Part shown: positions 1 through 10,380 of the stretch, piece by piece
Numbering within the stretch: position 1 is the stretch's first letter
Layout of the letters: each line of letters opens with the position of its first letter
Assembly: GCA_002478885.1 (NCBI GenBank)
Contig: DLKC01000059.1
Span: forward strand, 1 to 47,933
DNA from: Chitinophagaceae bacterium UBA7600
GTDB taxonomy: Bacteria; Bacteroidota; Bacteroidia; Chitinophagales; Chitinophagaceae
Length of the DNA stretch: 47,933 nt
Reading direction: 5' to 3'
Translations under genes and position numbers: made by a program
The notes under the pieces: generated by a model
Databases searched by the model: none
The model's input: only the letters and a program-made list of their open reading frames with translations
Told to the model about the DNA's origin: nothing

Positions 1-3000
1 GGGTGGCGCTCACCGTAAATACGATTGCAACTATTAGTGGACAGCCAGCCAATCAAACAACCTGCGCAGGTACAGCAAAAACGTTTAGTGTGACGCTATC
101 AGCAGGAACCACCCCCACTTACCAGTGGCAATATTTTAATGGTGCTACCTGGAATAATGTGGTTACCGGAACACCTGCAAATATTACTTACAGCAACGCC
201 ACCACAGCTACACTAACCGTAACACCAGGTGCAGCAGCTGTCAATGGCACTTACAGCTATCGTTGCGTAGTAAGTGTAAATGGCTGTTCTGTAACAAACA
301 GCAATACAGCAACGCTCCAGGTTTATGCGACGCCGACAACAGCGGTAGCAGGCACAGATCAGACAATATGTACAACAACCTCCAATACCGTACTAGCAGC
401 TAATACACCTGTTAATGGCAGTGGATCATGGTCGATTACGAGTGGGCCCAGTACATCATTATCGCAGTTTAGTAACGTAAATAGTCCGAATGCGGTATTC
501 ACACCTGCGGGAGGAACCGGAACCTACGCATTGGCCTGGACTATATCCAACGGCCCCTGCTCCGTTTCAACAGATGCCGTAAATATTGTAGTAAACACAG
601 CAGCATCCATTAGCGGGCAGCCAACCAATCAAACAACCTGTGCAGGTACAGCAAAAACATTTACTGTAACTGCGGGTGGCACGGCCCCTGGTTATCAATG
701 GCAGTATAGTCCGGACAACTCCACCTGGTCTAATGTTACCAATGGCACACCTGTAAACATTACCTATGCCAACGGATCAACTTCCACACTGACAGTAACA
801 CCGGCTGCGGCAGCAGCTAATGGAACGTATTATTACCGATGTGTGGTAAGTGTAAGTGGTTGTTCCAGTGTAAACAGCAACTCAGCAACACTCCAGGTAT
901 ACGCAACGCCAACAACCGCAGACGCCGGCCCTGATCAGGCAATATGTTCCAACACCGCCAGCACGTTGCTTGCAGCCAATGCCCCGGTCAATGGCACCGG
1001 CGCATGGTCAATCACCAGTGGCCCGAGTACCTTACTAACCCAGTTTAGCAATCTGAGCAGTCCGACAGCAACTTTCACCCCTGCTGTAACAACGACGGGT
1101 ACCTATGTCCTGGTTTGGACAATATCTAATGGAAGCTGCAGCGCTTCAACTTCTTCAATAAATATTACTGTAAATCCAATTCCTACAGGATCACTGGTGG
1201 CTACAGAAACTTCAGGGATTACGAACAATGATAATATTATCTGTACCGGAGCGGCTGTTAAATTCACAGCGACGGCAGGTTATGCTGCTTATACATTCAA
1301 AGTAAATGGCACTACCGTTCAAAGCGGGATCTCAAATATTTATAATACCTCAACGTTAGCCAATGGGGCATCCGTAACGGTCGACGTAGCCAACACGCTC
1401 AATTGCGGTACTACATTCGGACCAATTGTTATTACCGTAAATCCTTTGCCTACCGGAACACTTACAGCCACAGAAAATTCCGGCACCGTAAATGATAACA
1501 TTATCTGCCAGGGAGATGCTGTTACTTTTACCGCGACTGCCGGATTCAGTAACTACAATTTCAAAGTGAATGGTTCGGCGGTTCAAAGCAGTTCATCCAA
1601 CACCTACACTACGACAACGTTGACGAATGGTTCATCCATTACGGTAGATGTCACCAATGCAAATGGATGTTTATCAACGTTTGGTCCCCAGGCAATTACC
1701 GTAAATGCCTTGCCTGCAGGAACGCTTACCGCAACTGAAACGTCCGGCAATGCCAATAACGATAATGTGGTTTGTGTGGGTGACAATATAACTTTTACCG
1801 CAAGCGCCGGGTTTACCAGTTATAATTTCAAAGTAGACGGCGTAAGCCTTCAAAGTGGTGTTTCCAATACCTTTAGTACAGCGCCTTTAGCTGCGGGAAC
1901 CCGTTTTGTAACAGTCGACGTTGTTAATTCAAACGGATGTATATCAACGTTCGGTCCTTTGACCGTAGTTGTCCGTGCACTTCCGAATCCTACTCTTGCT
2001 GCAACAGAAACCTCTGGTATACCTAATAACAATACAATATGTGCGGGTGCCAACGTAGTGTTTACGGCTACACCTGGCCTGGCGAATTATATTTTTAAAG
2101 TAAATGGTATAACTGTACAAAACAGCTCTTCAAATATTTTTAGCAGCACATCACTCTCGAACAATGATAATGTTACCGTTGACGCCAGAAATGCAAATGG
2201 TTGTTCGAAGACGTCCAGCGGCGTCGTGATTACTGTGTTTGATTTACCTACAGGCACACTTGCGGCGACCGAAAATTCCGGTATTGCCGACGATAACGCG
2301 ATTTGTCCCGGAACAAATGTCCTATTCACCGCCACTGCAGGATTTAGTAATTATGATTTTAAAGTGAATGGCATCATGGTACAAAACGGCGCTGCAAATA
2401 CCTTTAACAGCAGCAGCCTGACAAACGGGGCTTCCGTTACTGTAGATGTAACAAATGCCAATGGTTGTATATCATCATTCGGGCCGGTAATAATAACAGT
2501 GAATCCATTACCTGGTGGTGTCCTTACCTTTTTAGAAAATTCAGGCAATCTAAGCAATGATGGTATCATTTGCGCTGGCGCCAACGTAAATTTTACCGCA
2601 CCTGCCGGTTTTGCCAATTACGATTTCAAAGTAAATGGAACCACTGTTCAAAGCGGTGTTTCAAACATTTATAATTCCACCACCCTCACGAATGGTGCTG
2701 CAGTTACTGTGGACGTAACGAACGCCAACAGTTGCTCAGCCACATTGAACACCATAACCATTACTGTGAAGGCACGGCCAACCGGTTCTCTGACTGCGTC
2801 AGAAAATTCCGGCACTGCGAACGACGGTGTTATATGTGCAGGTGACAACGTGGTGTTTACTGCGACTGCAGGTTTTAGCAACTATGATTTTAAAGTTAAC
2901 GGTATAAGCGTGCAGAACAGTGCCTCTAATGTTTTTAGTACCGCCAGCCTTGCTGACAATGATATCATCACTGCTGATGTTACCAATTCCAACAGCTGCG

Positions 3001-6000
3001 GATCATCGATTGGACCGATCGTTATAACCGTAAACGCGCTTCCGACCGGCACTCTTGTTGCGAGCGAAGCTTCCGGCACGACGAGTGATGACGATGTTAT
3101 CTGTGCCGGAGATGCTGTGGTATTTACTGCAAGTGCTGGCTTTGTCAACTATGATTTCAAAGTAAACGGCGTAAGTGTGCAAAACGGGGGGGCTAATACA
3201 TTCAACAGCAGCGTGCTTGCAGACAATGACCAGGTGACTGTAGACGTCACTAACGCGAATGGTTGCATATCTTCATTTGGCCCAGTCATAATCACGGTTA
3301 AGGCACTACCGGCAGGCACACTTACCGCGAGTGAAACGTCCGGTACTACCAATGACGACGCTGTTATTTGTGACGGGTCGAGTGTCGCGTTTACAGCAAC
3401 AGCAGGTTTCAACAATTATGATTTTAAAGTAAATGGTGTAAGTGTACAAAACAGTGCTTCCAATACATTTAGCAGCAATAGTCTTGCAAACAATGACCAG
3501 GTAACCGTTGATGTAACAAATGCGGATGGTTGCACGTCTTCTTTTGGCCCAATCGTTATTACCGTAAATGCTTTACCCAACCCGACACTTACTGGTCCAA
3601 ATCCTATTTGTCTTGGTTCAACCGACAATGTTTATACAACCGAAAGCGGCCAATTTAATTATGCATGGAACGTGGTAAATGGTACTGTTACTGCCGGGGG
3701 TACCAGTTTGGATAACAGTATCACTGTTTCCTGGTTATCGGCCGGGGCTAAATCAATCAGTATCAACTATACCGATGCAAACGGATGTGCAGGCGCAACT
3801 TCAGCAACGGTTGTTAATGCAGTGGGTGCATCCCCAACCATAACGGGGCCGCGACCGGTATGTCAAAATTCTACCGGTAATATATATACCACTGAAACCG
3901 GTAAGACAGACTATACCTGGAACGTGAACGGCGGTATAATAGCCTCCGGTGGAAGCCTGACCGACAATACCATCACGATCACCTGGAATACAGCCGGTGC
4001 TAAATCCGTTTCTGTCAATTATACTGACATCAATGGTTGTGATGCAGCGTCTCCAACCATCTACGGTGTAACTGTGAACCCGGCGCCAACGGTTATTACC
4101 CATAATCCGGCAGCTGTATGTTCCCCACTTACTGTTAACTTAACTGCCAATGCTGTGCATGCAGGATCAACGGCAGGCCTGACTTATACTTACTGGATGG
4201 ATGCGGCAGCAACGATAGCTTACGCAACCCCGGCTACAGCCGGAGCGGGTACTTATTATATCAAAGGAACCACGGCTGCGGGATGTTTTGATATTAAACC
4301 GGTAACCGTTACTGTTAACCCTACCCCGGCGTTGATGATTACCAACCCCGCGGCAGTATGTTCACCATCCACCGTTGACTTAACAGCGGCTGCGATCACA
4401 GCAGGCTCCACAACAGGTTTAACTTATACCTATTGGACGAATGCGGGAGCAACCGTAGCTTATCCTACACCAACAACCGCCGGAGCTGGAACTTATTATA
4501 TTAAAGGAGTGACTGCAGCAGGTTGTTTTGATATTAAGTCAGTGACAGTAACCGTTAACCCGACGCCAACCGTTATCACCCACAACCCTTCAGCGGTTTG
4601 CTCCCCCGGAACTGTTAACCTTACCCTGGCAGCAATAACGTCGGGCTCTACTGCTGGCTTATCTTATAGTTACTGGACTGACGCAGCAGGTACCATTGCC
4701 TATCCGACCCCGACTACAGCCGGCGCCGGCACTTATTATATCAGAGGCACTACCGCCTCAGGCTGCTCTGACATTAAAGCTGTAACCGTAACGGTAAACC
4801 CGTCACCTACAGTGGTTATTAATAATCCCGCGGCCGTTTGCTCTCCTGCTACCATTAACCTAACTGCAGCGGCTGTTACAACAGGTTCTACTACCGGTTT
4901 AACATACACTTACTGGACGGACGCCGATGCAACAGCAGCTTATGCCACTCCTGCTACAGCAGGTGCGGGTACCTATTATATCAAGGGAACCACTGCCGCA
5001 GGATGTTTTGATATCCAACTGGTGATTGTAACTGTTAATCCGACACCAACCGTCGTAATCACTAATCCGGCACCCGTTTGTTCCCCGGGAACAGCTAATT
5101 TAACCGCAGGTGCGGTAACAGCAGGTTCAACAGCCGGACTGACCTACACGTATTGGAAAGATGCGGCGGCGACTTTATCCTATACAACGCCATCTACCGC
5201 CACTGCAGGCACCTATTATATTAAAGGAACGACAGCAGCTGGGTGTTATGATATTAAACCTGTAACTGTGACCGTCAATCCGTTGCCAACGGCGACCATC
5301 AGCGGGACGGCATCTGTATGCCAGAGCGGAACAGCGCCAATCATCACTTTTACAGGTGCAACAGGAACAGCCCCTTATACTTTTACGTATAAAATTAACG
5401 CAGGTGGAAACTTAATAGTAACATCTGCGGGCAGCACTGCAACGGTGTCGCAACCAACGGGAACCGTCGGTGTCTTTACCTATACACTGGTGAGCGTTTC
5501 TGATAATAACGGATGCTCGCAGTCACAAAGTGGAAGTGCTGCTATCACGGTAAATGCTCCCCCTGTGATCACTTCTGTGATTGCAACTCCTTCTGCTATT
5601 TGCCTCGGTGGGTCCAGTAATCTTGTGGTATCTGCACCGACCGGTGGAGCAACTACGATCGTCAATTATGATTTTAACAGCGGAACAAGTTTCGCAACGC
5701 TGGCACCAACACTGGCCTCAGGCATAACCAGTACAGTTTCGGGCACTGCGGTTTGGGGAACTACAGCAGGCAGTACCGCAACGGTTCCGAATGCCTTTAC
5801 AGCTAACCCGACGGCTGGAAATGCAATCACGACGATTCCCAACAAAAACTGGATATTTACGCTGGGTGGAACATCACTTTCCAGCTACAAAACTTTCAAA
5901 ATATATTATGAGGCAAGCAGAAATAATGGTGGCTCAAACACAGTTACCGTGTCTTACAGTTTGAACGGGGGTGCGTTCACAACTACAGGAATTACCACAT

Positions 6001-9000
6001 CCGTAGGCGCAAATGCTTTAACCCTTACAAATGCAGGGACCTGGTATGAAGCAGTTCTAAACCTGCCTGCCGCAACAGATAATCCGTCCAGCTCACTTGC
6101 CTTTCAGCTTACCGTTGCAAACACTGGCACGGGCAACGTACAGATAGATAATTTCCAGGTACAGGCTTCCCTTCCTGCAGTTGCTTACAACTATTCCTGG
6201 ACAGCCGCACCTTCAGCTTCTGCGGGCCTGCCGGCAAATGCAGGTAATCCATTGCCTACCAATTCTTCCATTAGTGTAACACCAACAGCAGCCGGCTCTA
6301 TCGTTTATACAGCTGCCGTTACAAATGCAGCGGGCTGCACATCTACGCAAAATGTGACCTTAACAGTAAACCCACTCCCCGTTGTAACAGTCGTAGCGGA
6401 CTATTGCGTTGTTGCCGGAAAAGTGCGCTTAACTGCAACCTCTTCAGTAGCCGGCTCTACATTTTTATGGAGTACAGGTGAAACTACGTCAGTGATAGAT
6501 GTCGACGTTTCCGATTTTTATACAGTTGTAGCAACTTCACCTGCAGGTTGTACTGGTAGTGGCTCCATCAGCGTTGCCCAGGACCTGGTGGTAAATGGCG
6601 ATTTCACAAGTGGCAACACAGGTTTTACAAGTGATTACAATTACAAACCCGATCTTCCTGGCCTTGTGCCGGCAGGTCAGGGCGAACTGTATGATGACAG
6701 TGGAAATAATGGCTATTCCGTGTCAACCAACGGACAAAATGTTCATACTAACTTCTGGGGGCAAGACCATACGGGTAATACCAGTGGGGCAAGAAACTTC
6801 ATGCTGGTTAACGGGCATGGCAATACACTTGTAATATGGAAACAGACCGTCAATGTTCTTCCAAATACAACGTATTATTTTTCTGCATGGGCAATGAGTT
6901 TAAACAGTGCCGGCAATAATGCACAATTAAGGTTCAGCGTAAACGGAACGCTTGTCGGGACGACCGCGATTCTCTCTAACCATGGTGAAACCGCCGGATC
7001 CGCAGATAATTGGACAAGGTTTTACGGCACCTGGACTTCCGGGCCGACTACGACAACCGCTAATATTTACATCAATGATTTGCAAGCCGCTTTAGGTGGA
7101 AATGATTTTGGCCTGGACGATATCTCATTTGGCACGCTGTCCACTTTCATCAACCTGGAATCAGCACCCGGAACGGATGGGCAAACTGTTTGTGCCAACA
7201 CGCCATTGACTGATATCGTTTATTCAGTAGGAAGTACAGCATCAGGTCCTACTATTACCGGCCTGCCCCCAGGACTTACCACTTCGTTTAATGGTATTTA
7301 CTTCTTTATAAAGGGAACGCCGACGCAAACAGGTACGTTTGCCTATACGATTACAACGACCGGCACCTGTAACCCTACCAGTGCAACCGGAACAATAACC
7401 GTGCAGGCACAAACACTCGACCTATCGTCGGGAAGTACATCTCAAACTCCTTGTATTAATACGCCAATATCAAATATCGTGTTTGCTGTAGGCGGAACGG
7501 CAACCGGCGCATCGGCTACTGGTCTGCCTCCGGGAGTTACCGGCGTTTATAGTGCCGGTGCCTTTACGCTTAGCGGTACTCCCAACACTGCGGGAACCTA
7601 TAATTACACCATTACAACGTCTGGAACCTGCTCGTCGGTTACTGCAACCGGAACCATAACAGTTAAAGCAGCCCCTACGGCGGTTCTTAGCGGATCGCAG
7701 ATTATTTGTGGCGGAACGGCAACATTGTCGATGGCAGTTACCGGTTCCGGCACCCTATCAGGAACTTTATTGCCAGGCAATATCCCTTTCAGCGGAACAG
7801 CTCCAAGCATATCGGTTAATGTGAGCCCGTCGGCGACCACTACCTATACTATCGGCACCCTGACCAATGGAGGCTGTAACCCTAGTGGAACAGATATCAG
7901 TGGCAGTGCAACAATAACAGTACCGTCGGGCACTCCGGGACTTTGGACCGGCCTGGCCGATAACGATTGGTTTAACTGCCGGAACTGGGCCGATGGCAAA
8001 GTGCCTACTATCTCCGTTGATGTAACTATACCAATAACGGCCCAGGCGCCATATATAACCAACTCAGGCGCTGTTTGTAAAAATCTTACGGTAGATGGAG
8101 GCTCACTGAACTTCTTCTCTTCTCTCGGCTACCTGACCGCCGCTGGAAACGTATCAATAGTAAATGCCGGAACAATTGATATGTCACTCGGTGGAGGCGT
8201 TATCGAGGTGCAGGGAGACTGGGACAACCAGGTAAATGCTGTTGGCAAAGGGTTTAAATACGGCACAGGATCGGTATATTTTACCGGTTCATCAACGCAG
8301 GGAATAAGTTCAGTGAATGCAACAGAGTTATTCTACAGTATACAGATCAATAAGCCAGCTGGTAATGTAAACCTCAACACAAGCATCTCGGTTAACCGAA
8401 ACCTTGTTTTAACCAAAGGAATCTTCACAACCGGCGATCATTTGTTCACATGGTCCAATAGTGGGGGAACACTTACAGCGCCTAATACACCGTGGGTTAC
8501 CGGAAATACCACTTACAGCAGCAGTTATATCTGTACCTGCGATGGCGCCGGATACCCCATTATTTCCACGGGTGCCAACGGTTTCCGTATTATGAATGTT
8601 TCAGGAAATTCTGATGTCTTCTTCCCGGTAGGAGCCGACCTGGTCTCTGCAAACAGGATGTCGTTAAATATGAATGGATTTGCAACCGATAATTTTACGG
8701 TGGTTGTAGGCAAGGGAGACCTGCTCAATACTCCTCAGCCAAGGGTTAACAGAATCTGGTATGTAACACCTACAAATGGCACCAACATACAAGCCTCTAT
8801 GAAGCTTTATTTTACAAAGCGCGATTGGACTTCCACTGCATTCCCCAGTCTCCAGGATGAGATCGAAACCGGTTATCTGTTTAATGACAATCACCTGGTG
8901 CAGAAAAACTATTCCGGGTTGTTTATAAACAATTCAGCCACCACTGATATGCAGAATTTCATACCGGCAGCAAATAACACCGAGATCTTTGCTAAATATA

Positions 9001-9644
9001 CTTACAACATAAGCCCTGACGTATATGGGTTGAAAAAGGGCATTAATACATTCACGAAATTCTCGGTAGTAAACGCCAATAATATCATCTTACCGGTAAC
9101 AATCATTGATTTGAAAGCCGGCCAGCAGGGGCCGGGTATCAATGTTGAATGGAAAGTTTTGAACGAAATCAATATTGATCATTACGAACTACAAAAATCA
9201 ATAAATGGCATTACGTTTGAATCGATCAATTCAACAACAGCTTTAAATAATAACAAGCCGGTTAATCAATATGCGGTATTAGATGGTAAGCCTGTTACGG
9301 GAAATAATTTCTATCGCATAAAGACGATCGACAAAAACGGCAGTATTGACTATACAGAAGTCATCAACGTTAATATAAGAGCAGGTAACGCCACAGTCAG
9401 GTTCTATCCAAATCCTGTAGTAAACAATGCGTTTAATATACAATTGAACAATCTTGTTGCCGGCCGGTATAACCTGTCTCTTTACAATTCGGCAGGACAA
9501 AAAATATTCGACCGTGTTATTGAATATGCGGGTGGCATTGCAACACAACAGGTGTTGCTTCCAAGCACGACTGCCAAAGGCACGTATCTTGTCAAGTTGT
9601 TTAATGACGCAACCTACATTACAACAAAAATTGTCGTTCAGTAA
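1..9644 (+). CDS. Giant T9SS-exported repeat protein, 5' end outside window
   Basis: The open frame enters from the left edge, so the real start and any signal peptide are not visible; a GTG at 3 is only the first possible start inside the window. About 3213 residues are seen. Numbering from position 3: two alternating pairs of Ig-like units (about 1-393), nine 88-89-residue repeats (394-1191), two PKD-like units (1192-1361), five 80-residue repeats (1362-1761), a jelly-roll-like section (about 1850-2060), a carbohydrate-binding-like jelly roll beginning VVNGDF (about 2197-2383), two GLPPG-type Ig-like units, and a C-terminal region ending in a type A T9SS sorting tail (from RFYPNP near 3133). 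Such tails direct export across the outer membrane and are normally removed. The likely role is a surface-attached or secreted adhesin-like protein; no catalytic domain is seen and the ligand is unknown. A strong terminator follows. The next gene is a relative with a homologous C-terminus. Confidence 0.85.
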   Translation, partial: VALTVNTIATISGQPANQTTCAGTAKTFSVTLSAGTTPTYQWQYFNGATWNNVVTGTPANITYSNATTATLTVTPGAAAVNGTYSYRCVVSVNGCSVTNSNTATLQVYATPTTAVAGTDQTICTTTSNTVLAANTPVNGSGSWSITSGPSTSLSQFSNVNSPNAVFTPAGGTGTYALAWTISNGPCSVSTDAVNIVVNTAASISGQPTNQTTCAGTAKTFTVTAGGTAPGYQWQYSPDNSTWSNVTNGTPVNITYANGSTSTLTVTPAAAAANGTYYYRCVVSVSGCSSVNSNSATLQVYATPTTADAGPDQAICSNTASTLLAANAPVNGTGAWSITSGPSTLLTQFSNLSSPTATFTPAVTTTGTYVLVWTISNGSCSASTSSINITVNPIPTGSLVATETSGITNNDNIICTGAAVKFTATAGYAAYTFKVNGTTVQSGISNIYNTSTLANGASVTVDVANTLNCGTTFGPIVITVNPLPTGTLTATENSGTVNDNIICQGDAVTFTATAGFSNYNFKVNGSAVQSSSSNTYTTTTLTNGSSITVDVTNANGCLSTFGPQAITVNALPAGTLTATETSGNANNDNVVCVGDNITFTASAGFTSYNFKVDGVSLQSGVSNTFSTAPLAAGTRFVTVDVVNSNGCISTFGPLTVVVRALPNPTLAATETSGIPNNNTICAGANVVFTATPGLANYIFKVNGITVQNSSSNIFSSTSLSNNDNVTVDARNANGCSKTSSGVVITVFDLPTGTLAATENSGIADDNAICPGTNVLFTATAGFSNYDFKVNGIMVQNGAANTFNSSSLTNGASVTVDVTNANGCISSFGPVIITVNPLPGGVLTFLENSGNLSNDGIICAGANVNFTAPAGFANYDFKVNGTTVQSGVSNIYNSTTLTNGAAVTVDVTNANSCSATLNTITITVKARPTGSLTASENSGTANDGVICAGDNVVFTATAGFSNYDFKVNGISVQNSASNVFSTASLADNDIITADVTNSNSCGSSIGPIVITVNALPTGTLVASEASGTTSDDDVICAGDAVVFTASAGFVNYDFKVNGVSVQNGGANTFNSSVLADNDQVTVDVTNANGCISSFGPVIITVKALPAGTLTASETSGTTNDDAVICDGSSVAFTATAGFNNYDFKVNGVSVQNSASNTFSSNSLANNDQVTVDVTNADGCTSSFGPIVITVNALPNPTLTGPNPICLGSTDNVYTTESGQFNYAWNVVNGTVTAGGTSLDNSITVSWLSAGAKSISINYTDANGCAGATSATVVNAVGASPTITGPRPVCQNSTGNIYTTETGKTDYTWNVNGGIIASGGSLTDNTITITWNTAGAKSVSVNYTDINGCDAASPTIYGVTVNPAPTVITHNPAAVCSPLTVNLTANAVHAGSTAGLTYTYWMDAAATIAYATPATAGAGTYYIKGTTAAGCFDIKPVTVTVNPTPALMITNPAAVCSPSTVDLTAAAITAGSTTGLTYTYWTNAGATVAYPTPTTAGAGTYYIKGVTAAGCFDIKSVTVTVNPTPTVITHNPSAVCSPGTVNLTLAAITSGSTAGLSYSYWTDAAGTIAYPTPTTAGAGTYYIRGTTASGCSDIKAVTVTVNPSPTVVINNPAAVCSPATINLTAAAVTTGSTTGLTYTYWTDADATAAYATPATAGAGTYYIKGTTAAGCFDIQLVIVTVNPTPTVVITNPAPVCSPGTANLTAGAVTAGSTAGLTYTYWKDAAATLSYTTPSTATAGTYYIKGTTAAGCYDIKPVTVTVNPLPTATISGTASVCQSGTAPIITFTGATGTAPYTFTYKINAGGNLIVTSAGSTATVSQPTGTVGVFTYTLVSVSDNNGCSQSQSGSAAITVNAPPVITSVIATPSAICLGGSSNLVVSAPTGGATTIVNYDFNSGTSFATLAPTLASGITSTVSGTAVWGTTAGSTATVPNAFTANPTAGNAITTIPNKNWIFTLGGTSLSSYKTFKIYYEASRNNGGSNTVTVSYSLNGGAFTTTGITTSVGANALTLTNAGTWYEAVLNLPAATDNPSSSLAFQLTVANTGTGNVQIDNFQVQASLPAVAYNYSWTAAPSASAGLPANAGNPLPTNSSISVTPTAAGSIVYTAAVTNAAGCTSTQNVTLTVNPLPVVTVVADYCVVAGKVRLTATSSVAGSTFLWSTGETTSVIDVDVSDFYTVVATSPAGCTGSGSISVAQDLVVNGDFTSGNTGFTSDYNYKPDLPGLVPAGQGELYDDSGNNGYSVSTNGQNVHTNFWGQDHTGNTSGARNFMLVNGHGNTLVIWKQTVNVLPNTTYYFSAWAMSLNSAGNNAQLRFSVNGTLVGTTAILSNHGETAGSADNWTRFYGTWTSGPTTTTANIYINDLQAALGGNDFGLDDISFGTLSTFINLESAPGTDGQTVCANTPLTDIVYSVGSTASGPTITGLPPGLTTSFNGIYFFIKGTPTQTGTFAYTITTTGTCNPTSATGTITVQAQTLDLSSGSTSQTPCINTPISNIVFAVGGTATGASATGLPPGVTGVYSAGAFTLSGTPNTAGTYNYTITTSGTCSSVTATGTITVKAAPTAVLSGSQIICGGTATLSMAVTGSGTLSGTLLPGNIPFSGTAPSISVNVSPSATTTYTIGTLTNGGCNPSGTDISGSATITVPSGTPGLWTGLADNDWFNCRNWADGKVPTISVDVTIPITAQAPYITNSGAVCKNLTVDGGSLNFFSSLGYLTAAGNVSIVNAGTIDMSLGGGVIEVQGDWDNQVNAVGKGFKYGTGSVYFTGSSTQGISSVNATELFYSIQINKPAGNVNLNTSISVNRNLVLTKGIFTTGDHLFTWSNSGGTLTAPNTPWVTGNTTYSSSYICTCDGAGYPIISTGANGFRIMNVSGNSDVFFPVGADLVSANRMSLNMNGFATDNFTVVVGKGDLLNTPQPRVNRIWYVTPTNGTNIQASMKLYFTKRDWTSTAFPSLQDEIETGYLFNDNHLVQKNYSGLFINNSATTDMQNFIPAANNTEIFAKYTYNISPDVYGLKKGINTFTKFSVVNANNIILPVTIIDLKAGQQGPGINVEWKVLNEINIDHYELQKSINGITFESINSTTALNNNKPVNQYAVLDGKPVTGNNFYRIKTIDKNGSIDYTEVINVNIRAGNATVRFYPNPVVNNAFNIQLNNLVAGRYNLSLYNSAGQKIFDRVIEYAGGIATQQVLLPSTTAKGTYLVKLFNDATYITTKIVVQ
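1182..3575 (+). repeat. Nine tandem in-frame repeats of about 266 bp
   Basis: Nine consecutive coding units of 264-267 bp (88-89 residues) lie inside the first giant gene. Each starts near P-x-G-x-L-x-A-x-E-x-S-G, continues with an ICAG/ICPG-like cysteine motif, then F-T-A-x-A-G-F-x-x-Y-x-F-K-V-N-G, and ends in V-T-N-A-N-G-C-x-S-x-F-G-P-x-x-I-T-V. The two cysteines per unit could form a disulfide in each Ig/PKD-like fold (inference). Units are clearly diverged at the DNA level. Confidence 0.9.
4086..5285 (+). repeat. Five tandem in-frame repeats of exactly 240 bp
   Basis: Five coding units start at 4086, 4326, 4566, 4806 and 5046, each exactly 240 bp (80 residues) with no length variation. 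Each unit has N-P-A-A-V-C-S-P near its start, then T-Y-T-Y-W, A-G-A-G-T-Y-Y-I-K-G, and G-C-F-D-I-K, ending V-T-V-T-V-N-P. The fixed length contrasts with the looser 264-267-bp array upstream in the same gene. Confidence 0.92.
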
Positions 9645-9658
9645 TACGATTGCAGCAA

Positions 9659-9696
9659 AAAAAAGCCGGCAGTAATAACCTTACGCCGGCTTTTTT
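9659..9696. terminator. Intrinsic terminator, probably bidirectional
   Basis: A perfect 12-bp stem, AAAAAAGCCGGC (9659-9670) with GCCGGCTTTTTT (9685-9696), closes a 14-nt loop 14 bp after the stop codon of the first giant gene. The A-run before and the T-run after the GC core allow termination in both directions. Confidence 0.93.
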
Positions 9697-9757
9697 ATGA
9701 ACCGATTTTAAGAGAAGTGTATCTTGATTACCAGCTTCCCAACCTTTCCCGGCTATT

Positions 9758-9777
9758 GTTGTGTCACTCACTTGTAC
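9758..9777 (-). repeat. Dispersed 20-bp element, copy 1 (variant; left half of inverted pair)
   Basis: The plus strand reads GTTGTGTCACTCACTTGTAC. It differs from the common form GTTGCGTCGCACACTTGTAC at positions 5, 9 and 11; the copy at 31522-31541 carries the same three changes. It pairs with the opposite-facing copy at 9904-9923 (outer span 166 bp). Confidence 0.85.
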
Positions 9778-9903
9778 GCCACCATCTTTCTTCAGCAAAG
9801 TTTGGACGACCAATAGCAATTGTAGTATGGTTGCTTTTGTGTCAACCCGCACATTATACATCTCCCACATTGTTAAAAAAAGTTGCTGACTAATATTCCG
9901 GTC

Positions 9904-9923
9904 GCTGAAGTGTGCGACGCAAC
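9904..9923 (+). repeat. Dispersed 20-bp element, copy 2 (right half of inverted pair)
   Basis: AAGTGTGCGACGCAAC (9908-9923) matches the consensus exactly and is followed by AAAAGCTC. The outer GTAC end is degenerate (GCTG). Confidence 0.85.
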
Positions 9924-10380
9924 AAAAGCTCAAAATGGATCTTGGCGCCAGGTACAAAAAACCAACACACACCTGGAAAAATAACTAATTCAGTTCGCCT
10001 GAAACAACTGCTCCGGCCTAAATGGTTATCATCATTTACGTCCTGGCCGTTTGCGCAAGTCATGATCGCTTCAGAATCCCTCCTATTAAATTCTCATTAA
10101 AAAAAGCGCATATATTAGATATACTTTCTAATCACCCCATTATATAGCAAAGGATTTGTATTTTTCCATTTCATTAATGCAGCATTCCGGATTTTTTCGG
10201 AATACTGCCTTTTTGACCAATACCATAAAAACCATGTGTCAGCTTCCAACCAAAACCCCTTTCCGGTGGTCACCCCTTAATAATCAGCCCAACATCACGC
10301 TTTCAGAAAGGCTAATTTTTATAGTTGACTGCATTCTTTGTAACCAGGTTTGGACGAAGTGCCTCGGCCTGTTTACGTTT

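Larger units (their letters stand above)
9645..10380. other. 736-bp intergenic region between the two giant genes
   Basis: It contains the terminator of the first gene (9659-9696) and an inverted pair of the dispersed 20-bp element (9758-9777 and 9904-9923), followed by an AT-rich stretch (about 10085-10180) that presumably carries the promoter of the next gene. The next gene's frame is open from 10156, but its credible start is at 10381. I found no convincing gene in between: reading frames here run across the repeat elements and have no recognisable domain. Confidence 0.7.

Noticed and set aside
6595..6834. Plus-strand frame inside the first giant gene, and the many minus-strand frames opposite both giant genes
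   Set aside because: Shadow frames produced by the repetitive Thr/Val/Asn-rich coding sequence; none shows domain features.
9619..9972. A 117-residue minus-strand open frame between the two giant genes
   Set aside because: It overlaps the end of the first giant gene, the terminator and both repeat copies, and has no signal, domain or plausible start region; chance frame.
10156..10380. 75-residue N-terminal extension of the second giant protein
   Set aside because: It would place the signal peptide internally, and the residues look like translated intergenic DNA.
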